Positions 1-10,606 of a DNA stretch of 64,000 bases are shown here, one piece after another. The DNA is from an uncultured Bacillota bacterium (lineage in GTDB: Bacteria; Bacillota_I; Bacilli_A; RF39; UBA660): the NCBI GenBank assembly GCA_958428295.1, contig CAUAFL010000001.1, positions 62,001 to 126,000 of the forward strand, written 5' to 3'. The position numbers and the translations under genes are program-made. Each line of letters opens with the position of its first letter. Within the stretch, counting starts at the first letter, position 1. A model generated the notes under the pieces. It was not told the DNA's origin, ran no database searches, and saw only the letters and a list, made by a program, of their open reading frames with translations.

Positions 1-1
1 T

Positions 2-1306
2 GAAGCTGCTAAGTTCCTTAGTAAACGAGGCAATACGATTATTTTAAATGATGGTGGTCCCAAGGAAAAGCAAGAGGAAGCAAAGATTTTAGAGTTAGAA
101 TCTTTGGGAGTTAATCTTATTTTTGGTGAACATCCTGAAGAATTACTGGATGACAGTTTCGATTACTTAATTAAAAACCCAGGAATTGCTATTGATCATC
201 CTTATGTATTAAAAGCTCGACAATTAGGAATAGAGGTAATTAATGAAGCTGAGATGGCTTATCGTTTATTACCTAAGGATATTACATTGATTGGAATTAC
301 TGGTACTAATGGAAAAACTACTACCACTACACTTACTTATGAAATGATTAAGAAAAGTGGCAAAAGAGTGCATTTGGCTGGTAATATCGGTTATCCATTA
401 TGTAGTTTTTTAGAACAGCTGCTTGCGGGTGATATCATCGTAATGGAAGTATCTTGTCAGCAACTAGAAAACTTTGTTAAATTTCGCCCTCATATTGCTT
501 TAATCACTAATTTATCTGAAGCTCATCTTGATTTTTTAAAAACTTATGATAATTATAAACGTGTAAAATTAAAGTTATTTGCTCAACAAGAGTCTTCAGA
601 TATTGCTATTTTAAATATTGAAAATGAAGAGGTTATGAAAGGTAGTAAAGGAATTCTTGCAACTACTAAATATTTTTCATCCTGTCAAGAGATTAATGGT
701 GCTTATTATAAAGATGAAGCACTTTGGTATTATGATGAGAAAATTATTGAACGTCATAAATTCTTGTTACCAGGTAACCATAACATAGAAAATGCTTTAG
801 GAGCTTTAATGATTGCTAAAGAGGTGGGGGTTTCTAGTGATGTTATTCGGGAAGTATTAACGACCTTTACGGGCGTTGCCCATCGGTTGGAATTTATCAA
901 AGAAGTGGCAGGAGTTCGTTATTATAATGACACGGAAGCTACCAATACTAAGTGTACACAGATAGCTTTATCATCTTTTCAAGAAAATGTTATTCTTATT
1001 CTTGGGGGACTCGATCGTGGACAAAATTTCCATGATTTAGATGCTTATTTGGCACCTGTTAAAACAATTATTGGAATTGGTCAGTGTCGTGAACGCGTGC
1101 GTGATTATGGCGAAGAAGTAACGATTTCAACGCAGGTATTTGAGCATTTGGAACAAGCTTTTGCTTATTTACAACAAATTGTTAAGCCAAACGATATTGT
1201 ATTACTCAGTCCGGCTTCTGCTTCTTGGGATCAATATAAGCAGTGTGAGGATCGTGGGGAACAGTTTAAAAATTTAGTAGAGGAGATAGAAATAAATGAG
1301 AATTAA
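2..1306 (+). CDS. murD: UDP-N-acetylmuramoylalanine--D-glutamate ligase, 5' partial
   Basis: MurD adds D-glutamate to UDP-MurNAc-L-Ala in the cytoplasm, using ATP, during peptidoglycan precursor synthesis. The reading frame is open from base 2, so the window edge cuts off the N-terminus, probably only some 15-20 residues given the usual length of about 450. The Mur ligase P-loop [12 protein letters not shown] lies near visible residue 97. The central-domain AHRLEF, the YNDTEATN motif and the C-terminal LGGLDRG (near 336) are MurD-type. The stop codon overlaps the start of eno by 11 bases, so the two genes are probably cotranscribed. Confidence 0.95.
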   Translation, partial: EAAKFLSKRGNTIILNDGGPKEKQEEAKILELESLGVNLIFGEHPEELLDDSFDYLIKNPGIAIDHPYVLKARQLGIEVINEAEMAYRLLPKDITLIGITGTNGKTTTTTLTYEMIKKSGKRVHLAGNIGYPLCSFLEQLLAGDIIVMEVSCQQLENFVKFRPHIALITNLSEAHLDFLKTYDNYKRVKLKLFAQQESSDIAILNIENEEVMKGSKGILATTKYFSSCQEINGAYYKDEALWYYDEKIIERHKFLLPGNHNIENALGALMIAKEVGVSSDVIREVLTTFTGVAHRLEFIKEVAGVRYYNDTEATNTKCTQIALSSFQENVILILGGLDRGQNFHDLDAYLAPVKTIIGIGQCRERVRDYGEEVTISTQVFEHLEQAFAYLQQIVKPNDIVLLSPASASWDQYKQCEDRGEQFKNLVEEIEINEN

Positions 1307-2519
1307 AAATATTATTGGTCGGGAAATCTTGGATTCCAGAGGAAATCCTACTGTGGAAGTAGATGTTATTTTAGAAAATGGTCTAATGGAAAGAGCATCT
1401 GTTCCTAGTGGTGCCTCCACAGGAGAACGAGAGGCTTTAGAAATGCGTGACGGTGGTGATCGCTTTCAAGGAAAGGGTGTTTTAACTGCTGTTGCTAATG
1501 TCAATGGAATTCTTCGTGAAAATTTGATTGGTATGGAAGTAGAAAACCAAGCAGAAATTGATGCTAAAATGATCGCTCTTGATGGTACTAAAACAAAATG
1601 TAATTTAGGTGCCAATGCTATTTTGGGAGTATCGATGGCATGTTTAAAGGCTGCTGCTAAGCAGGCTCAGAAACCACTTTATCAATATGTAGGTACAGGG
1701 CGTACTTTGCCTGTTCCAATGATGAACATTATTAATGGAGGAGCACATGCTGATAATTCATTGGATTTCCAAGAATATATGATTATTCCTCAACGAAAAA
1801 ACCTTCATGAGCGTGTCCGTGTGGGTGCTGAAATATTTCATACCTTAAAGACCGTATTAAAAGAAAAAGGCTATGCTACTAGTGTTGGTGATGAAGGTGG
1901 CTTTGCACCTAATTTAAAGAGTAATCAAGAAGGATTTGAATTAATTAATGAAGCGGTAAAAAGAGCTGGTTATGTTCCTGGAGTAGATGTTTGTTATGCC
2001 ATAGATGTCGCAGCCAGTGAATTCTATCAAGATGGTGCTTATCATTTAGCTGGTGAGGGCAAGGTAGTATCTACGGAGGAGCTGATTGCTTATTACCAAA
2101 GTTTAGTAGATAATTATCCTATTATTTCCATCGAAGATCCAGTTGATGAAAATGACTGGGAAGGTTTTCGTAAAGTGACGGAGGTTTTAGGCGATAGAAT
2201 TCAATTGGTGGGGGATGATTTATTTGTTACTAATAAAGAGTGTCTTCAAAAGGGGATCGATCAACACTGTGGAAATGCTATTTTATTAAAAGTAAATCAA
2301 ATTGGAACGATTAGTGAAACCTTAGAAACGATTGAATTAGCTAAAAAGCATGGCTATCGAACTATTATTTCGCATCGAAGTGGGGAAACAGAGGATACGA
2401 CAATTGCTGATTTAGCCGTCGGTTTAGATCTTGGCCAAATTAAGACGGGATCGATGTCACGAACAGATCGTATTTGTAAGTATAACCAATTAATGCGGAT
2501 TGAAGAAGAAATTGAGTAG
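1296..2519 (+). CDS. eno: Enolase (phosphopyruvate hydratase)
   Basis: Enolase converts 2-phosphoglycerate to phosphoenolpyruvate in glycolysis. At 407 residues it is slightly shorter than the usual 430. Catalytic landmarks are present: [16 protein letters not shown] (near residue 198), GDDLFVTN, the lysine in LLKVNQIGT, the signature [11 protein letters not shown] (near 358) and IKTG. The start at 1296 follows AGGAGA at 1281 and overlaps the end of murD. Eno is more often beside other glycolytic genes, so coupling to murD is unusual. A terminator overlaps its stop codon. Confidence 0.96.
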   Translation: MRIKNIIGREILDSRGNPTVEVDVILENGLMERASVPSGASTGEREALEMRDGGDRFQGKGVLTAVANVNGILRENLIGMEVENQAEIDAKMIALDGTKTKCNLGANAILGVSMACLKAAAKQAQKPLYQYVGTGRTLPVPMMNIINGGAHADNSLDFQEYMIIPQRKNLHERVRVGAEIFHTLKTVLKEKGYATSVGDEGGFAPNLKSNQEGFELINEAVKRAGYVPGVDVCYAIDVAASEFYQDGAYHLAGEGKVVSTEELIAYYQSLVDNYPIISIEDPVDENDWEGFRKVTEVLGDRIQLVGDDLFVTNKECLQKGIDQHCGNAILLKVNQIGTISETLETIELAKKHGYRTIISHRSGETEDTTIADLAVGLDLGQIKTGSMSRTDRICKYNQLMRIEEEIE

Positions 2520-2537
2520 GACGAAAGTCCTTTTTTT
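2518..2537 (+). terminator. Rho-independent terminator after eno
   Basis: AGGAC, a GAAA loop, GTCCT and then a run of T. The first stem bases overlap the eno stop codon. Confidence 0.85.
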
Positions 2538-2564
2538 GACGAATATAGAATTTTGTTGTATAAT
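2536..2564 (+). promoter_or_regulatory. Sigma-A type promoter for the gene at 2588
   Basis: TTGACG at 2536-2541 and TATAAT at 2559-2564 with a 17-base spacer. It starts in the T-tract of the eno terminator. Confidence 0.75.
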
Positions 2565-2587
2565 ATAAAAATATTTGAGGTGAGAAG

Positions 2588-3424
2588 ATGGTAAATTATC
2601 AAAATATTGGGATTCGTATGGATCAGTTTAGTATGCATGACCCAAAATGTTTAAAGGCTATTTTGCAAGAATATTCTGTGCAAAATTTTGAACAACTAGT
2701 TGATTTATTGAATAGTGGAGAATTAAATAGTCATCCTGGGTTTTCTGAGGTTCAAAATTATATCTTAGATATGAAAAGTATGTTAGCAGATGGAAAGCAT
2801 ATAAATGTTAAAGAACGGGTAAAAACGTTTTCTCTTTATCAAAGTTCAAACCTTCCCATGACGACTTTAGAAAAGACAGATCATCAAAACTGTGGTGGTG
2901 TTTTAATGCTTTCTAATCCGGCTACTACTTTATATCGTGGCTTTGAACTTGCCGGTGTTGAACAAATGTCAATTGCACAGTTGAAGTATTATCTTAGTCA
3001 TTGTGATTTTCATGGGGAAATGTTATTTACAAAGTGGCGTTATATAGGAACTTCTAAAGTAGATCTAGCGTTAGAGGCTTTGTCTTTATTTGAAAAACAA
3101 AATATTCGTCTTTTAAAAGAAGTAGGATCAGTTTCCGAAGAGGTAAATCTTTTTACTGTTGATCTTACTAAAAGAAAGAACATAGTTCAGGAAGAAAAAA
3201 TGGAACTGTTTGATTATTTATTTGAACAGGGGGATACGTATGTTTTTGGGACACTAACAGACCATCAAAAAGAAATGTTGAATTCAGGACTTATCAATTC
3301 CAGCAAAGCTTCCTCTAGAAAAGCGCAACAATTACTTAACTATCTTAGTTATTATGTGACACCAAAAGAGGCCGAAAGAGGCTTAGTAAAAAGTAAGACT
3401 TTAGATCGATTTATTGTCCAGTAA
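2588..3424 (+). CDS. Conserved-looking protein of unknown function, 278 aa
   Basis: I do not recognise this protein. It is a soluble 278-residue product with no signal peptide, membrane segment or clear catalytic motif. It starts at ATG 2588 behind GAGGTGAGAAG and has its own near-consensus promoter. It lies between eno and secG on the same strand. Codon use is like the neighbouring core genes (CGT arginine codons), so it looks native. The C-terminal third is rich in Lys, Ser and Leu. Confidence 0.7.
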   Translation: MVNYQNIGIRMDQFSMHDPKCLKAILQEYSVQNFEQLVDLLNSGELNSHPGFSEVQNYILDMKSMLADGKHINVKERVKTFSLYQSSNLPMTTLEKTDHQNCGGVLMLSNPATTLYRGFELAGVEQMSIAQLKYYLSHCDFHGEMLFTKWRYIGTSKVDLALEALSLFEKQNIRLLKEVGSVSEEVNLFTVDLTKRKNIVQEEKMELFDYLFEQGDTYVFGTLTDHQKEMLNSGLINSSKASSRKAQQLLNYLSYYVTPKEAERGLVKSKTLDRFIVQ

Positions 3425-3428
3425 ATGC

Positions 3429-3457
3429 TTGATAAACTTAGCAAATTGTGATATGTT
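3429..3457 (+). promoter_or_regulatory. Probable promoter of secG
   Basis: TTGATA at 3429-3434 and TATGTT at 3452-3457, 17-base spacer, 31 bases before the secG start. Confidence 0.45.
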
Positions 3458-3487
3458 AATAGTATTGTTGTAAACGGAGGTGGCAAG

Positions 3488-3703
3488 ATGAAAACTTTAT
3501 TGTTGATCATTTCGATTATTTTAATCGTGATTGTGTTGTTACAAAGTAGTAAAGCCGAAGGGGGAGCCCAAATCCTATCTGGAAATAGTAGTGATTTGTT
3601 TAAAAATCGTAAAGAGCGTGGTTCGGAATTAGTTATTACACGCATTACTATGTTATTGGGGCTTTCTTTCTTTATTATTTGTTTAGTACAATCTTTTATT
3701 TAG
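3488..3703 (+). CDS. secG: Preprotein translocase subunit SecG
   Basis: SecG is the small auxiliary subunit of the SecYEG channel in the cytoplasmic membrane. The 71 residues show the family plan: a first membrane helix (about 3-20), the loop LLQSSKAEGGAQILSG typical of SecG, then a second helix (about 50-69). A GGAGG-type ribosome site precedes ATG 3488. It is followed by a hairpin and T-tract and then rnr, matching the frequent secG-rnr-smpB-ssrA order of Bacillota. Confidence 0.93.
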   Translation: MKTLLLIISIILIVIVLLQSSKAEGGAQILSGNSSDLFKNRKERGSELVITRITMLLGLSFFIICLVQSFI

Positions 3704-3712
3704 ATAATTAAA

Positions 3713-3743
3713 GGTGCAAATACTATTATTTGTGCTTTTTTTT
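3713..3743 (+). terminator. Terminator between secG and rnr
   Basis: GGTGCAAAT pairs, with some G-U pairs, with ATTTGTGCT, followed by a run of eight T. Confidence 0.6.
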
Positions 3744-3802
3744 GAGGGAAATTTGTGATTTGTGGTATGATATAAATAACAAAAAGAAATGGGGTCAGTT
3801 AG

Positions 3803-5896
3803 ATGAAAGAAAGAATTATCAAAATATTAGAAAGCACTACTAGAAGTTTGACTGTTTTTGAAATAGAGGAAGCTTTGGGAATTAGCCACTTGGAAGAGTT
3901 GTTATTGGTTTTGAAAGAAATGGAAGAAGAAGCGACCATTTATCATACGAATAAAGATAAGTATATGCTTTTTAGCAATAGTCATTTATTTAAGGGAAAA
4001 TTGCATTCTAATAAAAAAGGTTTTGGTTTTGTTCAAGTGGAAGGGATGACCGATGATATTTATATTAAAGAAGAGAATATCAATGGTGCGCTTCATGGAG
4101 ATGATGTGATTGTAGAGTTACTTTCTAAAAAGGATATTGGTCGTTTAGAAGGGCGAATTTTACGGGTATTAAAGCATGAGACGAATACTTATGTTGGCGA
4201 GATTCAATTTTCTAACAATGTGGGAGTAGTTGCGTTAGATGAGGATAAAGTTAATTTGGAGGTAATTGTATCTTTAGAAAATAGTATGAATGCTGTGGAT
4301 GGTCATAAAGTAGTAGTGGAAATTACAAGACGAATTAGCAATCAAAAAGCAGAAGGAAAAGTAATTAAGATATTAGGTCATAAGAATGATCCTGGAGTGG
4401 ACATTTTATCGATTGTGGAAAAATATCATATTGCCACAGAATTTCCTGAAGAAGTAATAGCTGAAGTTCAATCCTTACCTATGACAGTTGCAAAGGCTGA
4501 TTGGCAGGGTCGTAGAGATTTGCGTGATGAGATGATCTTTACCATTGATGGAGATGATACGAAGGATATAGATGATGCCATTAGTATTTCGAAGTTAGCT
4601 AATGGTAATTATCAATTAGGAGTCCATATTGCTGATGTTTCCTATTATGTGAGGGAAGGTAGTGCTCTTGATAAAGAGGCAATGGAACGTGGGACATCAG
4701 TTTATTTAGTTGATCGTGTAATTCCAATGTTACCGCATGCTTTATCTAATGGTATTTGTTCCTTAAATCCTGGGGTGGATCGTTTGGCTATTTCCTGTGT
4801 TATGGAGTTTGATGAACAAGGTAAGCTCCATCATTATGAAATTTTTGAGAGTGTTATTCGGTCTAAAATTCAGATGACTTATAAAAAAGTAAATCAAATT
4901 CTTGAAAAAAATCAAGTTCCTGAAGGGTATGATCCTTACGTCGATTCACTACGATTAATGAATATTTTGGCGGAAATTTTACGAAAAGCTAAGCTTCGTC
5001 GTGGTTATTTGGATTTTGATATTGGAGAACCTAAAATTTTAGTAGATGAAAATGGGAAGCCAACACAAGTGGTAATGCGGACACAGGCTACGGGTGAAAA
5101 TTTGATTGAAGATTTTATGATTGCTGCTAATGAGTGTGTGGCTAGTCATATTTTTAATATGGATTTACCATTTATTTATCGAATTCATGAATATCCTAAG
5201 GAGGAAAGAATTCGTACTTTTTTAGGGTTTGTTAGTAATCTGGGGTACCAAATTCCAGGAAATATTAAAGATAATAAACCTACAACAGTACAGCGAATTT
5301 TAAACTTTCTGAAGGATAAAAAGGAAGCTAAGATTTTATCTAGTTTATTATTGCGCAGTATGCAAAAAGCTGTTTATCTACCAACTAATTTAGGTCACTA
5401 TGGTCTTGCTAGTAAATGTTATACTCATTTTACTTCTCCTATTCGGCGTTATCCAGATACTACGGTTCATCGATTGTTACATACCTATTTATTCCAACAT
5501 GATTTAGCTCCGCAAACGCTTCATCATTGGCAAGAGAAATTAGTATTTATTAGTGATATTGCGTCTAGTAGAGAAAGAGCTTCCATTGATTGTGAAAGAG
5601 AAGTGGAAGATATGAAAATGGCAGAATATATGGAAGATCATATTGGTGAAGTATATCAAGGGATGATTTCTTCCGTAATGAGTTTTGGAATGTTTGTGGA
5701 ACTTGATAATATGGTAGAAGGATTAGTTCCTTTACGAAATATGAAGGATTATTTTGTTTATGATGAAGAGAGAATGACTTTAGTGGGAGAACGGACTAAG
5801 GTGCGTTATACAATTGGTGAACGTGTTAGGATAAAAGTAGTAGCGGCTTCTAAAGAAGCTAAAACAATTGATTTTGAAATTATTGAAAAGGCGTAA
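3803..5896 (+). CDS. rnr: Ribonuclease R
   Basis: RNase R is a processive 3'-5' exoribonuclease that degrades structured RNA and helps clear mRNA and faulty tmRNA. The 697 residues hold an N-terminal winged-helix region (about 10-55), cold-shock OB domains (about 65-220), the RNB catalytic domain with the acidic motif DGDDTKDIDDAI (near 249), and a C-terminal S1 domain (from about 613). It ends soon after S1, without the long Lys-rich tail seen in some homologues. It sits upstream of smpB and ssrA, a classic functional neighbourhood. A TATGAT box lies at 3766-3771. Confidence 0.96.
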   Translation: MKERIIKILESTTRSLTVFEIEEALGISHLEELLLVLKEMEEEATIYHTNKDKYMLFSNSHLFKGKLHSNKKGFGFVQVEGMTDDIYIKEENINGALHGDDVIVELLSKKDIGRLEGRILRVLKHETNTYVGEIQFSNNVGVVALDEDKVNLEVIVSLENSMNAVDGHKVVVEITRRISNQKAEGKVIKILGHKNDPGVDILSIVEKYHIATEFPEEVIAEVQSLPMTVAKADWQGRRDLRDEMIFTIDGDDTKDIDDAISISKLANGNYQLGVHIADVSYYVREGSALDKEAMERGTSVYLVDRVIPMLPHALSNGICSLNPGVDRLAISCVMEFDEQGKLHHYEIFESVIRSKIQMTYKKVNQILEKNQVPEGYDPYVDSLRLMNILAEILRKAKLRRGYLDFDIGEPKILVDENGKPTQVVMRTQATGENLIEDFMIAANECVASHIFNMDLPFIYRIHEYPKEERIRTFLGFVSNLGYQIPGNIKDNKPTTVQRILNFLKDKKEAKILSSLLLRSMQKAVYLPTNLGHYGLASKCYTHFTSPIRRYPDTTVHRLLHTYLFQHDLAPQTLHHWQEKLVFISDIASSRERASIDCEREVEDMKMAEYMEDHIGEVYQGMISSVMSFGMFVELDNMVEGLVPLRNMKDYFVYDEERMTLVGERTKVRYTIGERVRIKVVAASKEAKTIDFEIIEKA

Positions 5897-5901
5897 ATAG
5901 T

Positions 5902-7062
5902 ATGGTAGTAAAGAAGCGAAGTAAGCCTAAGATGATTGGAATACTATTAGTTATTCTTATTATGGTAATGATGAGTATTTATTGTTATCAAAACTTTTAT
6001 GTTTCTAATAATCAACAAAATAGTGATTTGCCTGTTGTTGAGAAAGAAATAAAAAAGGAGTATCAGGCTAACCTTGTTATGGTAGGAGATGCTCTCATTC
6101 ATAGTGCTATTTATCAGGATGCAAAAACAGGGATTGACAGTTATGATTTTCGTCCAATGTTAGAAAAAATTAAACCTTTAGTAGCATCCTATGACTTGGG
6201 TTATTATAACCAAGAGACAATTCTTGGTGGTAGTGAGTTAGGTTTATCTAATTATCCTCGTTTCAACTCTCCTTATGAAGTGGGCGATGCTTTTATTGAT
6301 GCTGATTTTAATTTGGTGTCTTTAGCTACTAATCATACGATGGATAAAGGCGAACAAGGAGTATTAAATTCTCTTACCTATTGGCAACAGCATAAAAATG
6401 TTTATAAAGCAGGAAGCTATGGCTCCTTTGAAGAACGTGATGAAAAGGTCATTCGGGAAGTGAATGGAATTACTTATGCTTTTTTTTCCTATACAACTTG
6501 GACTAATGGTTTATCAACACCTAGTGGAAAAGAATATTTAAATAATGTTTATAGTGAAGAATTAGTCAAGAATGATATTGAACGTGTACGTGATGAAGTA
6601 GACGTAGTCATTGTTGCTATGCACTGGGGGACAGAGTATTCTACTCAAGTCAGTCCTCAACAAGAACAGATTGCTACTTATCTTTCGTCTTTAGGGGTAG
6701 ATATTGTTATTGGTACTCATCCACATGTAATAGAGCCTATTACCTATGTGGGAAAGACGTTAGTTTTTTATTCATTAGGAAACTTTATCTCTGATCAAGA
6801 AGGGGTAGAACGCCTAACGGGTTTGGTAGCTAGGGTTTCTATCCACAAAACTGTGGAAAAAGAGGTAACTACGATTCGTTTGGAAAATGTTGAAGCAGAG
6901 TTGCTCTATACATATTCTACTTATGGTAGAAAGCGAAACTTTGTTGTCTATCCTTATCATCAATTAAATGAAATTTTGTTACCTAAGTATCGAGAATATT
7001 ATCAGAAATATCGTAGTATTGTAACATCCTTAAACAACCAAGTTGTAATGAAAGATTTATAG
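5902..7062 (+). CDS. CapA family membrane-anchored metallophosphatase-like protein
   Basis: The protein has an N-terminal membrane helix (about 11-28) and an extracytoplasmic domain of the CapA/PgsA type, named for poly-gamma-glutamate synthesis proteins and related to calcineurin-like phosphoesterases. Family motifs are MVGDALIH (near 53), SLATNHTMD, VAMHWGTEY and IGTHPHV (near 270), then SLGNFISDQ. At 386 residues it is full length. It starts 5 bases after rnr ends and 12 bases before smpB, so probably shares their transcript. No other capsule or PGA genes are adjacent, so its true substrate is unknown. Confidence 0.88.
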   Translation: MVVKKRSKPKMIGILLVILIMVMMSIYCYQNFYVSNNQQNSDLPVVEKEIKKEYQANLVMVGDALIHSAIYQDAKTGIDSYDFRPMLEKIKPLVASYDLGYYNQETILGGSELGLSNYPRFNSPYEVGDAFIDADFNLVSLATNHTMDKGEQGVLNSLTYWQQHKNVYKAGSYGSFEERDEKVIREVNGITYAFFSYTTWTNGLSTPSGKEYLNNVYSEELVKNDIERVRDEVDVVIVAMHWGTEYSTQVSPQQEQIATYLSSLGVDIVIGTHPHVIEPITYVGKTLVFYSLGNFISDQEGVERLTGLVARVSIHKTVEKEVTTIRLENVEAELLYTYSTYGRKRNFVVYPYHQLNEILLPKYREYYQKYRSIVTSLNNQVVMKDL

Positions 7063-7074
7063 GAGGTATTACTT

Positions 7075-7518
7075 ATGGAAATTCTTAATCGAAAAGCAAG
7101 ACATGATTATTTTATTGAACAAGAACTTGAATGTGGCATTGTTTTGACAGGTACTGAAATAAAATCAATTCGTTCTGGTAGTGCAGCTTTAAAAGATAGT
7201 TATGCACTTATTCGTAATCATGAAGTATTTTTAGTAAATATGTTTATTGCTCCTTATAAAGAAGGAAATATTTTTAATCATGCTGAAACACGTAACCGTA
7301 AGTTACTATTACACGCTAAAGAAATTTGTCGTTTAGAAGTTAAAGTTTCTCAAGAAGGGTATACGCTAGTACCCTTAAAGTTATATTTTAAGAATGGTAA
7401 AGCTAAGATTTTATTAGGTGTTTGTCGTGGTAAAAAGAATTATGATAAGCGAGAAACTATTAAAGCTCGTGATTTAGAGCGAGAGATGCGTAAAACAGAT
7501 AAATATAGAGGTAGATAA
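7075..7518 (+). CDS. smpB: SsrA-binding protein SmpB
   Basis: SmpB binds the tRNA-like domain of tmRNA and brings it to stalled ribosomes. The 147 residues match the family from [14 protein letters not shown] through [10 protein letters not shown] to the basic C-terminal tail [20 protein letters not shown] in spirit ([11 protein letters not shown] is visible). The start follows AGGAGG at the correct spacing. The tmRNA gene lies 45 bases downstream with its own promoter. Confidence 0.97.
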   Translation: MEILNRKARHDYFIEQELECGIVLTGTEIKSIRSGSAALKDSYALIRNHEVFLVNMFIAPYKEGNIFNHAETRNRKLLLHAKEICRLEVKVSQEGYTLVPLKLYFKNGKAKILLGVCRGKKNYDKRETIKARDLEREMRKTDKYRGR

Positions 7519-7524
7519 GGGCCC

Positions 7525-7553
7525 TTTACGAAGTATCCTTTTTGTGCTATAAT
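7525..7553 (+). promoter_or_regulatory. Promoter of ssrA
   Basis: TTTACG at 7525-7530 and TATAAT at 7548-7553, 17-base spacer. The predicted RNA 5' end at 7564 is 11 bases downstream. Confidence 0.75.
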
Positions 7554-7563
7554 GTGCGTAGTC

Positions 7564-7946
7564 GGGGATGTTTTGGTTTCGACAGGAATAGTAGAGCATA
7601 AATGGCAAGCCGTGTTGTTTACGTTACAAACAAACTTAAATATAACTGGAAACAGTATTAAAACAGCACTTTCTAATTTATTTGGTGGAAACCAAGAATT
7701 AGCTATGGCCTAGTTTAGACAAGGTGCACTGTTACATTCGGATTTCCTATGTTCGTTTGTGATGGTTAATTTTAATAGGATATAATTATCTGATGATTTT
7801 AGGATAATTGAACTGAAAAATCTAGAATAGTCATTTGGTTGGTAATTCTCTGAAGACTATTTGAAACCTATAAGAATTACCTAAGCTTGTAGAAGTTTAT
7901 GTAGCTCTATTTTTGGACAGGAGTTCGATTCTCCTCATCTCCACCA
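7564..7946 (+). ncRNA. ssrA: Transfer-messenger RNA (tmRNA)
   Basis: tmRNA rescues stalled ribosomes and tags the nascent chain for proteolysis. The 5' end GGGGATG pairs with CATCTCC before the encoded CCA at 7944-7946. The conserved TTTTGGTTTCGACAGG follows the 5' stem, and a T-arm GAGTTCGATTCTCC lies just before the 3' end. The tag frame ends at TAG 7711-7713. Reading back, a resume codon GGA at 7648 would give a tag beginning GNSIKTALSN and ending NQELAMA, matching the Bacilli pattern of (A)G at the start. The AMA end differs from the usual LAA. The resume codon is inference. Confidence 0.95.
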
Positions 7947-8055
7947 GTAAGCAATCTGTCCAGACTTTTATAGTTTAGGGCTTAAATATATAAGTATCAA
8001 TTTCAAATAAGAAGTTGGTACTTTTTAATTGTTTAAGCAAAGGAGGACAGATGAA

Positions 8056-8331
8056 ATGGTAACTATTACAAAGAAAGAATTAGAAATTGATAATGAATTA
8101 AAGAACAAAATAGAATTTATATGTAGTTTTTGTAATATTACTCCAACAATTATCAATGGTAATATTAGAAAAATTAATAAGATAAATTTAAACTACATAG
8201 AACCTCATAGGGTTATTATTAAAGGCATCACATTTCTAGTATTTAATTATTCTAATGAAATCTTTATTGAGAATTTATCTAATAGAATTAAATTATCAGA
8301 TTTAGAAACCTTTATTAAGCAATTAAACTAA
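8056..8331 (+). CDS. 91-aa CxxC protein, copy 1
   Basis: I do not recognise this small soluble protein. It has one CSFC motif near residue 28, an IEPHRVIIKGITF core and no signal peptide. ATG 8056 is chosen over an upstream TTG because AGGAGG lies at 8041-8046. A second copy of the same length lies at 16682-16957, sharing blocks such as LKNKIEFICSFC, YIEPHR and IIKGITFL. Both copies follow tmRNA-tail sequence by about 110 bases, so the gene appears linked to the attachment site. One CxxC could be half of a zinc site completed in a dimer; that is speculation. Confidence 0.75.
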   Translation: MVTITKKELEIDNELKNKIEFICSFCNITPTIINGNIRKINKINLNYIEPHRVIIKGITFLVFNYSNEIFIENLSNRIKLSDLETFIKQLN

Positions 8332-8396
8332 ATATAAGTTTTGTACCAACTTTTTCTAAAATTGTCTTAAAATAGACAAAAAATGGTAAATATGTC

Positions 8397-8424
8397 TTGA
8401 TTTTACAATAAAAGAATCTATAAT
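8397..8424 (+). promoter_or_regulatory. Promoter of the serine recombinase leader
   Basis: TTGATT at 8397-8402 and TATAAT at 8419-8424 with a 16-base spacer. The transcript would run through about 70 leader bases into a terminator hairpin before the recombinase gene. Confidence 0.6.
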
Positions 8425-8430
8425 AGGAAA

Positions 8431-10369
<1,939 letters not shown>

Positions 10370-10606
10370 TAAGCAGTGCTTAATATTTTATCAAAAGTCT
10401 TGTGTAGTTTTATTTCATTACGAAGTTTTGAAATAATACGAAATAAGGCAGGTGGTTTCTAAGGTTGCCTAAACCTTAGCTCCCCAGATTTTGATATGAG
10501 CGAAGTGAGATGTCAAAATCTATAGGGGGTTAGAGATTTTGTCAAGAGCAAAATTACCCTACTATAAATAGTAGGACTCTAATATACAAAAGGGGGAATA
10601 TAAAAT
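10370..10606 (+). other. Candidate origin of transfer region
   Basis: The space between recombinase and relaxase is dense in dyads. TAAGGTT/AACCTTA sits at about 10458-10476. AGATTTTGA/TCAAAATCT sits at about 10492-10530, flanked by CCCC and GGGGG. A perfect palindrome CCTACTATAAATAGTAGG occupies 10558-10575 just before the relaxase ribosome site. MobV oriTs lie upstream of mob and contain such an AT-rich palindrome beside the nick, so the last repeat is the best oriT candidate. The nick site itself is not identified. Confidence 0.5.

Noticed and set aside
2354..2638. Minus-strand open frame antisense to the end of eno
   Set aside because: It overlaps a clear enolase gene and has no ribosome site or family pattern.
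8056..8331. Toxin-antitoxin pair involving the 91-residue protein
   Set aside because: No partner gene overlaps or abuts either copy, and the sequence does not resemble known toxins or antitoxins.
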